Shown here: positions 17,231-25,108 of the stretch, piece after piece
Numbering within the stretch: the first letter of the stretch is position 1
Layout: each line of letters opens with the position of its first letter
From: Paenibacillus sp. J31TS4
GTDB taxonomy: Bacteria; Bacillota; Bacilli; Paenibacillales; NBRC-103111
Assembly (NCBI RefSeq): GCF_018403265.1
Contig: NZ_BOSI01000007.1
Span: 43,671 to 107,670, forward strand
Reading direction: 5' to 3'
Length of the DNA stretch: 64,000 nucleotides
Program-made: the position numbers and the translations under genes
Notes under the pieces: generated by a model
Told to the model about the DNA's origin: nothing
The model's input: only the letters and a program-made list of their open reading frames with translations
The model's database searches: none

Positions 17231-18385
17231 ATGAATAGAAAACTACGCGTAGGTCTGATCTATGGGGGCAAGTCGGGAGAGCACCAGGTATCGCTCCAGA
17301 CAGCTCTTGCCGTCATCAAAGCCTTCGATCATTCCATCTATGAGATACATCCTTTTTACATAACGCCGGATGGGGAATGGCGCAGCGGTGGCGCACTGCC
17401 CGGACCTGTCGAATCCGTGGAGCAGCTGGCTTTTGCCGGACTCCCTAAGCAGGCCGGAGCGGCGGAAGAAGAAGCGTCCGGGCCCGGCACGGTGCTCGGA
17501 CCGCTGTTTGAGGCGTCCGGACGAGGGCTTCCTGTCTCGTCTTCCGCGGCGGACGGCGCTCCTGCGCTGGATGTCGTCTTCCCGCTGCTGCATGGCACCT
17601 ATGGAGAGGACGGCACGATTCAGGGCTTGTTCGAGATGGCGGACATTCCGTATGTCGGGGCGGGGGTGCTCGCCTCCGCGGTCGGCATGGACAAAGTCAT
17701 GATGAAAAAAATTTTCGCCCAGGAAGAGCTCCCGCAATGCGTGTTCCGGCACTTCACGCGGCCCCAGTGGGAGAAGGACCAAGCGTTCTTCCTGATGGAC
17801 GTCGAAGTGGCGATCGGCTATCCGTGTTTCATCAAGCCGGCGAACCTGGGCTCTAGCGTGGGCGTCTCCAAGGCGTCGAACCGGGATGAGCTCATCGAGG
17901 CCGTCCGGCTCGCGTTCAAGTATGACCGCAAGGTGATCGTGGAAGAATTCATAGACGCCCGGGAGATCGAGGTCGCCGTGCTCGGCAACGACGAGCCTCA
18001 GGCTTCGGTGCCGGGCGAGATCGTATCGTCCAGCGCTTTCTATGACTACAAGGCCAAGTATCTGGATGGCCAGTCGGCGATGATCATCCCCGCTGACCTG
18101 CCCGAGGAGACGAAGGAGCAGGTGCGCGAGATGGCCATCCGGGCCTTCCAGGCGATCGACGCGACGGGGCTGTCCCGCGTGGACTTTTTTCTGGGCCGGA
18201 CGGACGGCAAGCTTTACATAAACGAAATCAACACCATGCCCGGCTTCACGCCGTTCAGCATGTACCCGCTGCTGTGGAAGGAAACCGGCAAGCCGTATGC
18301 CGAGCTTCTGAGCGATCTGATCAAGCTGGCCTTCCAGCGGCACGCGGACAAGAGGACGATTCAATACAAATTCGACGCCGAGTAG
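17231..18385 (+). CDS. ddl: D-alanine--D-alanine ligase
   Basis: 384 residues. It joins two D-alanines with ATP to make the terminal dipeptide of the peptidoglycan stem. ATP-grasp features are clear: GGKSGEHQVSL near the N-terminus, LHGTYGEDGTIQG, the glycine loop KPANLGSSVGVSKA, FYDYKAKYLD and the Mg-binding end RVDFFLGRTDGKLYINEINTMPGFT. The YDYKAKYLD segment is that of true D-Ala-D-Ala ligases rather than of D-lactate ligases, so it does not look like a vancomycin-resistance enzyme. ATG 17231 follows CGGAGG at good spacing. It is probably cotranscribed with the small gene at 18403. Confidence 0.95.
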   Translation: MNRKLRVGLIYGGKSGEHQVSLQTALAVIKAFDHSIYEIHPFYITPDGEWRSGGALPGPVESVEQLAFAGLPKQAGAAEEEASGPGTVLGPLFEASGRGLPVSSSAADGAPALDVVFPLLHGTYGEDGTIQGLFEMADIPYVGAGVLASAVGMDKVMMKKIFAQEELPQCVFRHFTRPQWEKDQAFFLMDVEVAIGYPCFIKPANLGSSVGVSKASNRDELIEAVRLAFKYDRKVIVEEFIDAREIEVAVLGNDEPQASVPGEIVSSSAFYDYKAKYLDGQSAMIIPADLPEETKEQVREMAIRAFQAIDATGLSRVDFFLGRTDGKLYINEINTMPGFTPFSMYPLLWKETGKPYAELLSDLIKLAFQRHADKRTIQYKFDAE

Positions 18386-18402
18386 GAAGAGGGGGCTTGC
18401 AC

Positions 18403-18726
18403 ATGGGGTTTCAAACGGAGTTCAATTCGGTCTGCAAGTTCAAATCGGAGCAGGAGCTCTATGAGCTGCTGGAATACGGCACCGCCAAAATGGTCAAGCA
18501 GGGCTTTCGCATCTATCCGACCGGGCAAAAGGTGATTGCCTACACGCCGGACAACCGTGCGGTCGCGATTGTGCATATTCACGCCTCGATCGCCGAGATT
18601 AATTTCCAGGGCGAAGAGATCACCTCGGTCGAGATGAAGCTCGTCCGCAAGCTGACGGATGAGGAATCCCGCATCCAGACGGCGCTGGCGCACGAGATGT
18701 TCTTCGGAGCACGCGAGAACGCCTGA
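18403..18726 (+). CDS. conserved small protein of unknown function
   Basis: 107 residues, 17 bases after ddl, with GAGGGGG before ATG 18403. It looks like a small alpha/beta protein: TEFNSVCKFKSEQELYELLEYGTAKMVKQGFRIYPTGQKVIAYT, then AVAIVHIHASIAEINFQGEEITSVEMKLVRKL. Coding character is good (ordered charged/hydrophobic pattern, ribosome-binding site). I do not recognise the family with confidence. The ORF remains open upstream into ddl, but that extension is a shadow. Confidence 0.75.
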   Translation: MGFQTEFNSVCKFKSEQELYELLEYGTAKMVKQGFRIYPTGQKVIAYTPDNRAVAIVHIHASIAEINFQGEEITSVEMKLVRKLTDEESRIQTALAHEMFFGARENA

Positions 18727-18785
18727 CCGCGCGGTGAAATCGCAAGGGATCCGTCCGTGAGACGGCGCAGGTTAATAGAGAGAAT

Positions 18786-18823
18786 GCAAACAGGGGATGG
18801 TAAAGAGACCATCCCCTGTTTGC
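18786..18823. terminator. 16-bp perfect hairpin after the small gene
   Basis: GCAAACAGGGGATGGT (18786-18801) is mirrored at 18808-18823 with a 6-base loop. A proper T-tract is missing on the plus strand, so termination efficiency is uncertain. Confidence 0.6.
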
Positions 18824-18990
18824 GTTGGATTCCCGCGGCGCTCGGCCGGCCCCAGCGAAGCGGGGAGGAAGAGAACGGCACGAGCCGGACAGAGGAAGCT
18901 GCATGTGGCCGGACGGGGGCCAGAGGCCGTCCGGCGGATCACGGACACGAGCACGGCACCGGACGGTGCCAGGAAAGGAGAGAACCCGGC

Positions 18991-20013
18991 ATGATCGTCC
19001 GCTTCGGATACGTCGCCATGTCGCTGCTGGTGAAGAATGCGTCCCCCTCCAAAACGATTACCTACGCCTCGTTCTCCAAGCTGACCGACCGCGAAGCGGC
19101 GATCCGCAAGCTGGAGCGGATCGCGGAGGAGAACCTGCACAACACGCTTCGTCTCTTGCGGCACAACCGGGCCTACGAGATCGAATTGTACCGGCTCTCC
19201 TCGAGGCTCGTGCCGCTCGTCGGCCACGAGGAGCTGGCGGACTGGGACCCCTTCCCTGCGCTCGCGGACAAATTCGCCGAGGTCGGCCGGTATGTCCGCG
19301 AACACGGCATGCGCATCAGCTTCCATCCGGATCACTTCACGGTGCTGAGCACGCCCCGCGAGGAGGTACTGCGCACTTCGGTCGCCGATCTGGAGCGCCA
19401 TACGCGCATGCTCGAGCTGATGGGACTCGACGAGAGAGCCCGCAACAACATCCACATCGGGGGAACGTACGGGAACAAGGAAGCGTCTTTGCTGCGATTC
19501 GTCGAGCAGGCGTCCGCCCTGCCGAAGCGGGTGCTCGATAGGCTCACGCTGGAGAACGACGACAAGACGTTCACTGCCGCCGAGACGCTGGAGGCATGCG
19601 AGCGGGTCGGGGTGCCGATGGTGCTCGACTTGCATCACCATGAGGTCAATCCCGGCGGGGAGAAGGCGCTCGCCCTGTGGCCCCGCATTCTGGACACGTG
19701 GAGGCGGCTCGGTCCCAGAGGAGAGGCGGAAGGTGCAGATGGGCGGGCGGACAACAGGCAGCTGGACTGGCTGCCACCCAAGATCCACGTCTCGAGTCCG
19801 AGGAGCGACAAGGATCCTCGGGCGCATGCCGACTTCGTCGACGCGGGGCATGTGCTGCGGTTCCTGCGCGAGATCGCCCCGCTGACGCCACGGCTGGACG
19901 TCATGATCGAGGCCAAGAGCAAGGACGAAGCGCTGCTGCGGCTGATGGAGGAGCTGGGAGCGGAGCCGGACGTCCGCGTGCGAACCCAGGCCTCTGTCGA
20001 GATTGGGTATTGA
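18991..20013 (+). CDS. uvsE: UV DNA damage repair endonuclease
   Basis: 340 residues of the UvdE/UvsE family, TIM-barrel metalloenzymes that nick DNA 5' to UV photoproducts independently of UvrABC. Diagnostic blocks are FGYVAMSLLVKNASPSKTITY at the start, ISFHPDHFTVLSTPREE near residue 110, NIHIGGTYGNKEASL, LTLENDDKTF, VLDLHHHEVN, KIHVSSPRSDKDPRAHADFVD and the final VMIEAKSKDEALLRL, which carry the His/Glu/Asp metal ligands. In sporeformers it helps repair spore DNA. ATG 18991 follows AAAGGAG at 18974; the frame runs further upstream without meaning. Confidence 0.93.
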   Translation: MIVRFGYVAMSLLVKNASPSKTITYASFSKLTDREAAIRKLERIAEENLHNTLRLLRHNRAYEIELYRLSSRLVPLVGHEELADWDPFPALADKFAEVGRYVREHGMRISFHPDHFTVLSTPREEVLRTSVADLERHTRMLELMGLDERARNNIHIGGTYGNKEASLLRFVEQASALPKRVLDRLTLENDDKTFTAAETLEACERVGVPMVLDLHHHEVNPGGEKALALWPRILDTWRRLGPRGEAEGADGRADNRQLDWLPPKIHVSSPRSDKDPRAHADFVDAGHVLRFLREIAPLTPRLDVMIEAKSKDEALLRLMEELGAEPDVRVRTQASVEIGY

Positions 20014-20045
20014 AAACCCCTTCCAATTGGGGTAACTTGTAGAAA

Positions 20046-20071
20046 ACGGCGGGAGGCTTGTCCCCCGCCGT
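20046..20071 (+). terminator. hairpin between uvsE and fabI
   Basis: ACGGCGGG (20046-20053) pairs with CCCGCCGT (20064-20071). The tail CATTCTTG is only weakly T-rich. It sits just before the fabI ribosome-binding site. Confidence 0.45.
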
Positions 20072-20097
20072 CATTCTTGAGAAAAGAGGGGATTCGC

Positions 20098-20865
20098 ATG
20101 ACCCAAGTTCTGTCCGGCAAAAATATCCTCGTGATGGGCGTCGCCAACGACCGTTCCATCGCATGGGCGATTGCCCAGTCGCTTGCGTCGCAGGGCGCGC
20201 GTCTCGTGTTCACGTACGAAAGCGAGCGCGTCAAGGAACGTGTTTCCAAGCTGGCCGCTACCATCCCCGATTCGCTCGTGCTTCCCTGTAACGTCACGGT
20301 CGACACCGAGATCGATACTCTGGTCGAAGCGCTCAAGGAGCATTTCGGCGTCCTGCACGGCTTCATTCATAGCATCGCCTTCGCCAAGACCGAGGAGCTC
20401 GAGGGGATGTACGCCGACACGTCGCGCGAAGGCTTTGCACTCGCGCACGACATCAGCGCATACTCGCTCGTCGCCGTAGCGAAGCGCATCTATCCGCTGA
20501 TGACCGAAGGCGGCAGCATCATGGCGATGACCTACCTGGGTGCCCAGCGCGCCATGCCGAACTATAACGTGATGGGCGTGGCAAAGGCGGCGCTCGAAGC
20601 CAGCATCCGGTACCTCGCACAGGATCTCGGCCCGCACAACATCCGCGTCAACGGCATCTCCGCCGGCCCGATCCGGACACTGGCCGCCAAGGGCATCAAG
20701 GATTTCAACACCATCCTCCGGCAGGTGGAGGAGCGCGCCCCGCTGCGCCGGACAACCGAGCAGGCGGAAGTCGGCGATACCGCCATGTTCCTGATGAGCC
20801 ACTGGTCGCGCGGCATCACGGGTGAGATCATCTACGTCGACAACGGCTACAACATTGTCGGCTAG
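20098..20865 (+). CDS. fabI: enoyl-[acyl-carrier-protein] reductase (NADH), FabI
   Basis: 255 residues. It catalyses the last reduction of each fatty-acid elongation cycle and is the target of triclosan-like inhibitors. The short-chain reductase fold is shown by VMGVANDRSIAWAIA (nucleotide binding, Ser-Ile-Ala as typical of FabI), and the catalytic Tyr-X6-Lys is in RAMPNYNVMGVAKAALEAS. RVNGISAGPIRTLAAKGI follows and the protein ends YVDNGYNIVG. ATG 20098 is preferred over 20077 because AAAAGAGGGG lies between them at good spacing. No FapR-type operator was seen upstream. Transcription ends at a very strong palindromic terminator. Confidence 0.95.
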   Translation: MTQVLSGKNILVMGVANDRSIAWAIAQSLASQGARLVFTYESERVKERVSKLAATIPDSLVLPCNVTVDTEIDTLVEALKEHFGVLHGFIHSIAFAKTEELEGMYADTSREGFALAHDISAYSLVAVAKRIYPLMTEGGSIMAMTYLGAQRAMPNYNVMGVAKAALEASIRYLAQDLGPHNIRVNGISAGPIRTLAAKGIKDFNTILRQVEERAPLRRTTEQAEVGDTAMFLMSHWSRGITGEIIYVDNGYNIVG

Positions 20866-20885
20866 CGGCCCAAGCCATACATAAG

Positions 20886-20925
20886 AAAAGCTTCTTTCCG
20901 CAGCTGCGGAAAGAAGCTTTTTTTG
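20886..20925. terminator. 36-bp perfect palindromic terminator after fabI
   Basis: AAAAGCTTCTTTCCGCAG (20886-20903) is directly followed by its exact complement (20904-20921) and more T. Hairpin with a GCAGCTGC tip; symmetric, so it can act on both strands. Confidence 0.85.
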
Positions 20926-21046
20926 CAGATTTGCCTGAATTTCGAACATTTTGCCGTACGAGCGTGACAGATGCCCGGCAAGAATGGTCTTAGAAATAGA
21001 GAGAACAACGTTAGGACAAGACGACGACCGAGGAGTGACATACAGA

Positions 21047-21934
21047 ATGAAGGTGTGGATGGATTTCTTGTTCTCGGTGAACGGGAGGCAGCAGCAGGAG
21101 AGCATTGATCGCTGGGTGAGGGAGGAGCTCGGCCCGGAGCAGCTGCTGACGGACGGCGGACAGGCCGGAATCGACGGCACGACCTACTATTCGCTTCGGT
21201 TCCAGTATGACCACGAGGGCCAGTGGCACATCTACCGGAGGCTCAAGGAGGCGGGTGTGCGCAGCGGACCGACCTATACGTTCGAGTTCGAGACGACGGA
21301 GTGGGAGGAAGCGCCCTACCTGATGCTGCTGTCGTCCGGAAATTCGCACAGGGCGTTCCTGGAGGACCGGGGCACGCTCGTGACGCTGGAACCCGCTTGC
21401 GAGGCATGCGGCGTTTATGAGCAGAAGCCCGTTACGCCGCTCGCGGCCGATACCTCCGTCCTCCGTGACCGGGTGCTGGTGAACGGAGGCGCGGGTCAAT
21501 GGGTCATTTCCGGCGAGATGGCCGACTGGCTCGAACGGAGAGGAGCGACCGGCTATCGGCTCGAGCCGCTCCTCCACCAGGGAGGAGAAACGGAGAGCCA
21601 GCCCGCTTACCGGCTCGTCGTGGATCGGATGCTGCCCGTCAGCCCGGAGCAGCAGTTTTTGTACCGGCCGGGTGAAGAACATTGCGCGTCCTGCGGCAAG
21701 CTGAACCGCATCTACTTTCCTTACCATCTGGAGAAGGACGCACTGGCCGAGCCGGCCGACTTCGCCCTGCCGGAGGAGCCGCTCGCGATCTCCCGCCAGC
21801 TTTATCGGCCGCTCTTTCTCAGCCGCAGGCTGTACGAGTGGGCGGTGGCGGACGGGCTTACTTCGCGGGTGAAGGATCTGCTCTCCTTTGGAGAGCGCGA
21901 CTGGCTCGTCCATCCGACGATCGCGGCGAATTAG
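21047..21934 (+). CDS. double-CXXCG motif protein, function unknown
   Basis: 295 residues. Its clearest marks are two CXXCG knuckles, CEACG at residues 118-122 and CASCG at 213-217, about 95 residues apart. This suggests one zinc site built from two distant knuckles. The arrangement recalls the double-CXXCG family described in Myxococcus, which includes SitI-type immunity proteins; the link is by motif only. No signal peptide or membrane segment is visible. ATG 21047 follows AGGAG at 21031-21035. It is flanked by terminators on both sides, so it is expressed alone, and no toxin-like gene is adjacent. Confidence 0.7.
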   Translation: MKVWMDFLFSVNGRQQQESIDRWVREELGPEQLLTDGGQAGIDGTTYYSLRFQYDHEGQWHIYRRLKEAGVRSGPTYTFEFETTEWEEAPYLMLLSSGNSHRAFLEDRGTLVTLEPACEACGVYEQKPVTPLAADTSVLRDRVLVNGGAGQWVISGEMADWLERRGATGYRLEPLLHQGGETESQPAYRLVVDRMLPVSPEQQFLYRPGEEHCASCGKLNRIYFPYHLEKDALAEPADFALPEEPLAISRQLYRPLFLSRRLYEWAVADGLTSRVKDLLSFGERDWLVHPTIAAN

Positions 21935-21997
21935 CCGAGTTTGCGGCTTCCTGGGCTTGGGCATAAGGGAGGCTGGGGATTGGAGGGAGGGACAAAA

Positions 21998-22037
21998 GGC
22001 GGAACCGCCATGCGGGCAGCGGAGCCGATTTTTTTTG
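21998..22037 (+). terminator. probable intrinsic terminator
   Basis: GC-rich inverted-repeat stretch (GGCGGAACCGCC...GCGGAGCCG, imperfect stem) followed by eight T. It ends the double-CXXCG gene. Confidence 0.55.
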
Positions 22038-22110
22038 CTACCGGGCGGCCGGATATGATACCATGGGCTTCACTTGGTTGTCATTTCCATACAGAAAGAG
22101 GGCTCCGCCA

Positions 22111-22923
22111 ATGTTAGCGTTTCTGCTGCTTCTGCTGATCGGTATCGTCTCCGCCACCTTCGGCAGCATCGTCGGACTAGGCGGCGGCATCATCATCGTT
22201 CCGTCGCTCATCTATATCGGTCCCATGTTCCTGGACCGGGACATCCCGACCAACGTTGCGGTGGGCACGTCGCTCGCGGTACTTATTCTGACCGCGCTGT
22301 CGTCGACGCTCACCTACTATAGGCAAAAGAGAATTGACTTCCGCAGCGGATGGCTCTACTTCCTGACGAGCGGGCCGGCGGCCATGCTCGGAGCCTCGCT
22401 GACAGGCATGTTCGAGGCCAAACGGTTCGAACTCGCTTTCGGCATCTTCATGCTGTTCATGGCGCTTCTCATGGTGGCGCGCGACTATATGAAGCCGGTC
22501 ACGATTGACTGGAAGATCAAGCGGACGTTTACGGACGCCAAGGGAGAGAGTTCCCAGTACGGCTACAATCTGCCGGCGGCTCTCTTAATCGGTTTTTTTG
22601 TCGGGATGATTTCCGGCCTGTTCGGCATCGGCGGCGGCTCCCTGTTCGTCCCCGCCATGGTGCTGCTGTTCGGCTATCCGCCCCACGTCGCCACGGCGAC
22701 CTCGATGTTCGTTATCTTCCTCAGCTCCATCCTAGGCAGCGTGACCCACGTCGCGCTCGGAGAAGTAGACTGGTTCAGTGCCGCGGCGCTTGGGCCAGGG
22801 GCACTGATCGGAGGCTGGTTCGGCGCCCGGATCGCTTCGCGGATGAGCGGGAAAGGCCTATTGTGGCTGCTCCGGGTGACGCTCTTTCTGTTCGCGGCGC
22901 GCATGATTATCGGGGCGTTTTAG
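22111..22923 (+). CDS. TauE/SafE family permease (sulfite exporter-like)
   Basis: 270 residues with about eight membrane segments and two internal repeats, each holding the family's glycine-rich turn: FGSIVGLGGGIIIVPSLIYIG near residue 20 and GMISGLFGIGGGSLFVPAMVLLFGY near residue 180. Family members export sulfite, sulfoacetate or related organosulfur anions, or take up others. The substrate cannot be read here. ATG 22111 has AAAGAGGG upstream and starts the first membrane segment at once. It is monocistronic; a second, diverged member lies at 31552. Confidence 0.88.
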   Translation: MLAFLLLLLIGIVSATFGSIVGLGGGIIIVPSLIYIGPMFLDRDIPTNVAVGTSLAVLILTALSSTLTYYRQKRIDFRSGWLYFLTSGPAAMLGASLTGMFEAKRFELAFGIFMLFMALLMVARDYMKPVTIDWKIKRTFTDAKGESSQYGYNLPAALLIGFFVGMISGLFGIGGGSLFVPAMVLLFGYPPHVATATSMFVIFLSSILGSVTHVALGEVDWFSAAALGPGALIGGWFGARIASRMSGKGLLWLLRVTLFLFAARMIIGAF

Positions 22924-22955
22924 AGCCATTCGGACCTATCTTTCGTCCTCCGATT

Positions 22956-22964
22956 TGTTATACT
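22956..22964 (+). promoter_or_regulatory. extended -10 promoter for suhB
   Basis: TGTTATACT at 22956-22964 is an extended -10 element. No good -35 was found. The predicted start is about 40 bases before the coding region. Confidence 0.5.
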
Positions 22965-23011
22965 GAGGGGAATGAGGATACAAGAACGCATAACGGAGTG
23001 TGAGCGAGAGA

Positions 23012-23860
23012 GTGAATCAGGAAGAGATCTTTAGCGTAAGCAGCAAAAGCTTCACCGCCGTTGCCGTCAATACAGCGGCCAAAGCCGGGGAATGGATCAA
23101 AACCCGGCTTGGCGCGCACAGCCAGCTGGCGCTCAAGACGTCCCCGCAGGATCTGGTGACCGAGGTGGACAAGGGCGCGGAGTCGATGATCCGCAAGCTG
23201 ATCCTGACGCATTTTCCCGGCCATTCCTTCTTAGGAGAAGAAGGCGTGCTTCCCGGTCCCGCCGCGTCCAAGGAGGCGCTCGAGAAGCACCGGGAGGCCG
23301 ATTATCTATGGATCGTCGACCCGATCGACGGAACGACCAACTTCGTCCACGGCTTTCCGTTCTTCTCGGTCTCCATTGCATTGGCGCACAAGGGCGAGGT
23401 GATCGTCGGGGTCGTCTACGATCCGATCCGGGACGAGCTGTTCGTCGGGGAAAAGGGCAAGGGCGCCTACTTGCGCGGCCGCCGCATGGAGGTGTCCGGT
23501 GAAGACAAGCTGGGGGACAGCCTCCTTGGGACCGGATTCCCGGCGAATCCGCTGTTCCTGCCGCTCAATCTGGAGGGGATCCGTCTGCTGGCGCCCGAGG
23601 TTCGCAACATCCGAACCGCCGGGTCGGCGGCACTGCATCTAGCCTATGTAGCGGCCGGTCGGCTGTCGGGCTTCTGGGAGATCGGCCTCAGCGTGTGGGA
23701 CATCGCCGCCGGTTCGCTGCTCGTCCAGGAAGCCGGCGGACAAGCGAGCGATCTGACCGGCGCGCCGTTTTCGCTTGAGGTGCGCAACATCGTAGCGTCG
23801 AACGGACGCATTCATGAGCCGTTTTTGCAAAAGCTTGGCGAAGCGGGGCTTCCGGATTAG
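23012..23860 (+). CDS. suhB: inositol monophosphatase family protein
   Basis: About 282 residues. The Mg-dependent phosphatase motifs are present: FLGEEG, LWIVDPIDGTTNFVHGFPFF (metal and phosphate binding) and WEIGLSVWDIAAGSLLVQEAGG. Family members hydrolyse inositol-1-phosphate, and some act on NADP or fructose-1,6-bisphosphate, so the physiological substrate is open. The start is uncertain. GTG 23000 lies almost on top of GGAG (22995-22998), while GTG 23012 lies 13 bases from it; I prefer 23012. No gene of inositol metabolism is adjacent. Confidence 0.87.
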   Translation: MNQEEIFSVSSKSFTAVAVNTAAKAGEWIKTRLGAHSQLALKTSPQDLVTEVDKGAESMIRKLILTHFPGHSFLGEEGVLPGPAASKEALEKHREADYLWIVDPIDGTTNFVHGFPFFSVSIALAHKGEVIVGVVYDPIRDELFVGEKGKGAYLRGRRMEVSGEDKLGDSLLGTGFPANPLFLPLNLEGIRLLAPEVRNIRTAGSAALHLAYVAAGRLSGFWEIGLSVWDIAAGSLLVQEAGGQASDLTGAPFSLEVRNIVASNGRIHEPFLQKLGEAGLPD

Positions 23861-23880
23861 ACATTTTTTTGTAAAATAAT

Positions 23881-24008
23881 CTATCCGGCCTACCGGATCG
23901 CCAAGCCGCTCGCCCTGTAGCTGGAGCCCGCCATCTGATGCAAGTGATGGGGACGGATCGAGAGGTCAGCATCAGATCGGCGGACGACGGCCTGTCAGCA
24001 TGCCAGCT
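23881..24008 (+). other. highly structured gene-free stretch, possible RNA element
   Basis: Three nested or successive pairings are visible: ATCCGG/CCGGAT (23883-23898); a 14-bp stem CCGCC+ATCTGATGC (23928-23941) against GCATCAGAT+GGCGG (23969-23983, one bulged C) with a 27-base loop; and an outer AGCTGG/CCAGCT (23919-23924 with 24003-24008). A strong terminator follows at 24038. I recognise no known riboswitch consensus in it. Confidence 0.45.
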
Positions 24009-24035
24009 CCCTTGCTTCGCCCTTTGAAGTCTTCC

Positions 24036-24076
24036 TAAAGCCTTCTCGTTCCTTCGGAAACGGGAAGGCTTTTTCG
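24036..24076 (+). terminator. intrinsic terminator after the structured stretch
   Basis: AAAGCCTTC.CGTT (24038-24050) pairs with AACG.GAAGGCTTT (24059-24073) around a CCTTCGG loop, followed by T. It ends either suhB read-through or a separate short RNA. Confidence 0.8.
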
Positions 24077-24224
24077 TTCGACGCCGCATCCGGGCGAACG
24101 AACGGGAAACGGATCGGCAGTGGTTCGGTAACGAACCGTCTTCGGACCAGCGGTGGGTTGGAATATGGGCATACTTCCTGCAAATTTCGTCCGATTGTGT
24201 CGCGATTTGTCCAACTTATCCCTA

Positions 24225-24285
24225 TTGACGCCAAATTGAAATCGCTTTACACTTGGAATAAATATGAAACAATACGAAACGATAC
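24225..24285 (+). promoter_or_regulatory. sigma-A promoter and tandem 10-bp repeat before the DeoR-type gene
   Basis: TTGACG (24225-24230) and TACACT (24248-24253) with a 17-base spacer. Just downstream, GAAACAATAC and GAAACGATAC (24265-24284) form a head-to-tail repeat that could bind the regulator encoded next. Confidence 0.65.
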
Positions 24286-24301
24286 AGAGGAGACCTGCAG
24301 C

Positions 24302-25108
24302 ATGACGGAAGCTCTATTTGGAGAAGAACGCCGCCGCCAGATCGTCGAGCTGCTGAACCGGAACGGCCGCGTCGAGGTGCGGCAGCTGGCCGAGCAGTTC
24401 AAGGTGACCCCCGACGCGATCCGGAAGGACCTGCGCTGGCTCGAGTCGCGGGCGCTGGCCCAGAGAACCTATGGAGGAGCGGTGCCGCCGACCTCTGTCT
24501 CAGGCTTCGTCGCTTACCGCAACCGCGGGGAGCCCGACCGCAAGATGCCGCTCGTCAAGGCCGCGCTGTCGCTGATCCAGCCGGGCGAAACGGTATTTCT
24601 CGAGTCCTCAAGCTATACCGACCTGATGATGAACGAGATGGATGCGGTGCCGGGAGTGACGGTCATTACCAACAGCCTGCACGGGCTGGCCGGCATCGCC
24701 GGCAAGGTCAAGCTGCTTCATACGGGCGGTTCCTTCCACGAGGAGGACGAAGCGTTTTACGGGCCGATGGCCATCCAGACGATCCGGCAGTTGAACGTGG
24801 ATAAGTGCTTCCTGCGGACGTCCGGCATCGGGACCGACGGACGGGTGACGACCAGTCTGTCCGAGACGATGGAGCTGAAGAAAGCAGTGATGGCGCAGGC
24901 CAGACAGACAGTGCTCATGGTGGACGAATCGAACTGGAACCATTGGGACCGGTTCAATGTATGCGAGCTGAGGGAGATGCACGTTGTGGTGACGAACGGG
25001 CTGCCCGATGAGATGCGGGCCAAGCTTAATCGGTGGAAGGTGCCGATCGTCTGCCCAACCGAAGAAGTGCCGGAACCCCGGCTCAAAGGAGCGATCCGTC
25101 ATGATTAG
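24302..25108 (+). CDS. DeoR family transcriptional regulator
   Basis: 268 residues. The N-terminal helix-turn-helix is typical (EERRRQIVELLNRNGRVEVRQLAEQFKVTPDAIRKDLRWLESRALAQRTYGGAVP). The C-terminal part is the sugar-phosphate isomerase-like sensor domain (KAALSLIQPGETVFLESSSYTDLM, VTVITNSLHGLAGIAGKVKLLHTGG, LRTSGIGTDGRVTTSLSETMELKKAVM). Such regulators respond to phosphorylated sugars or nucleosides. The stop overlaps the start of a NUDIX gene by 8 bases, so the two are translationally coupled, and the NUDIX product may be linked to the sensed metabolite. ATG 24302 has GAGGAG upstream. Confidence 0.88.
   Translation: MTEALFGEERRRQIVELLNRNGRVEVRQLAEQFKVTPDAIRKDLRWLESRALAQRTYGGAVPPTSVSGFVAYRNRGEPDRKMPLVKAALSLIQPGETVFLESSSYTDLMMNEMDAVPGVTVITNSLHGLAGIAGKVKLLHTGGSFHEEDEAFYGPMAIQTIRQLNVDKCFLRTSGIGTDGRVTTSLSETMELKKAVMAQARQTVLMVDESNWNHWDRFNVCELREMHVVVTNGLPDEMRAKLNRWKVPIVCPTEEVPEPRLKGAIRHD

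Noticed and set aside
17231..18385. Possible D-Ala-D-Lac (vancomycin-resistance type) ligase
   Set aside because: The YDYKAKYLD segment is that of ordinary D-Ala-D-Ala ligases and no vanH/vanX-like genes are adjacent.
21998..22010. GGCGGAACCGCC occurring upstream of both TauE/SafE genes (here and near 31420)
   Set aside because: Each copy is followed by a T-run and lies before the promoter of the permease, so both are best read as terminators of the preceding gene rather than a shared control element.
23925..23945. GCCCGCCA resembling part of the cobalamin riboswitch consensus
   Set aside because: The remaining conserved boxes of that riboswitch, including the B12 box, are absent from the stretch.
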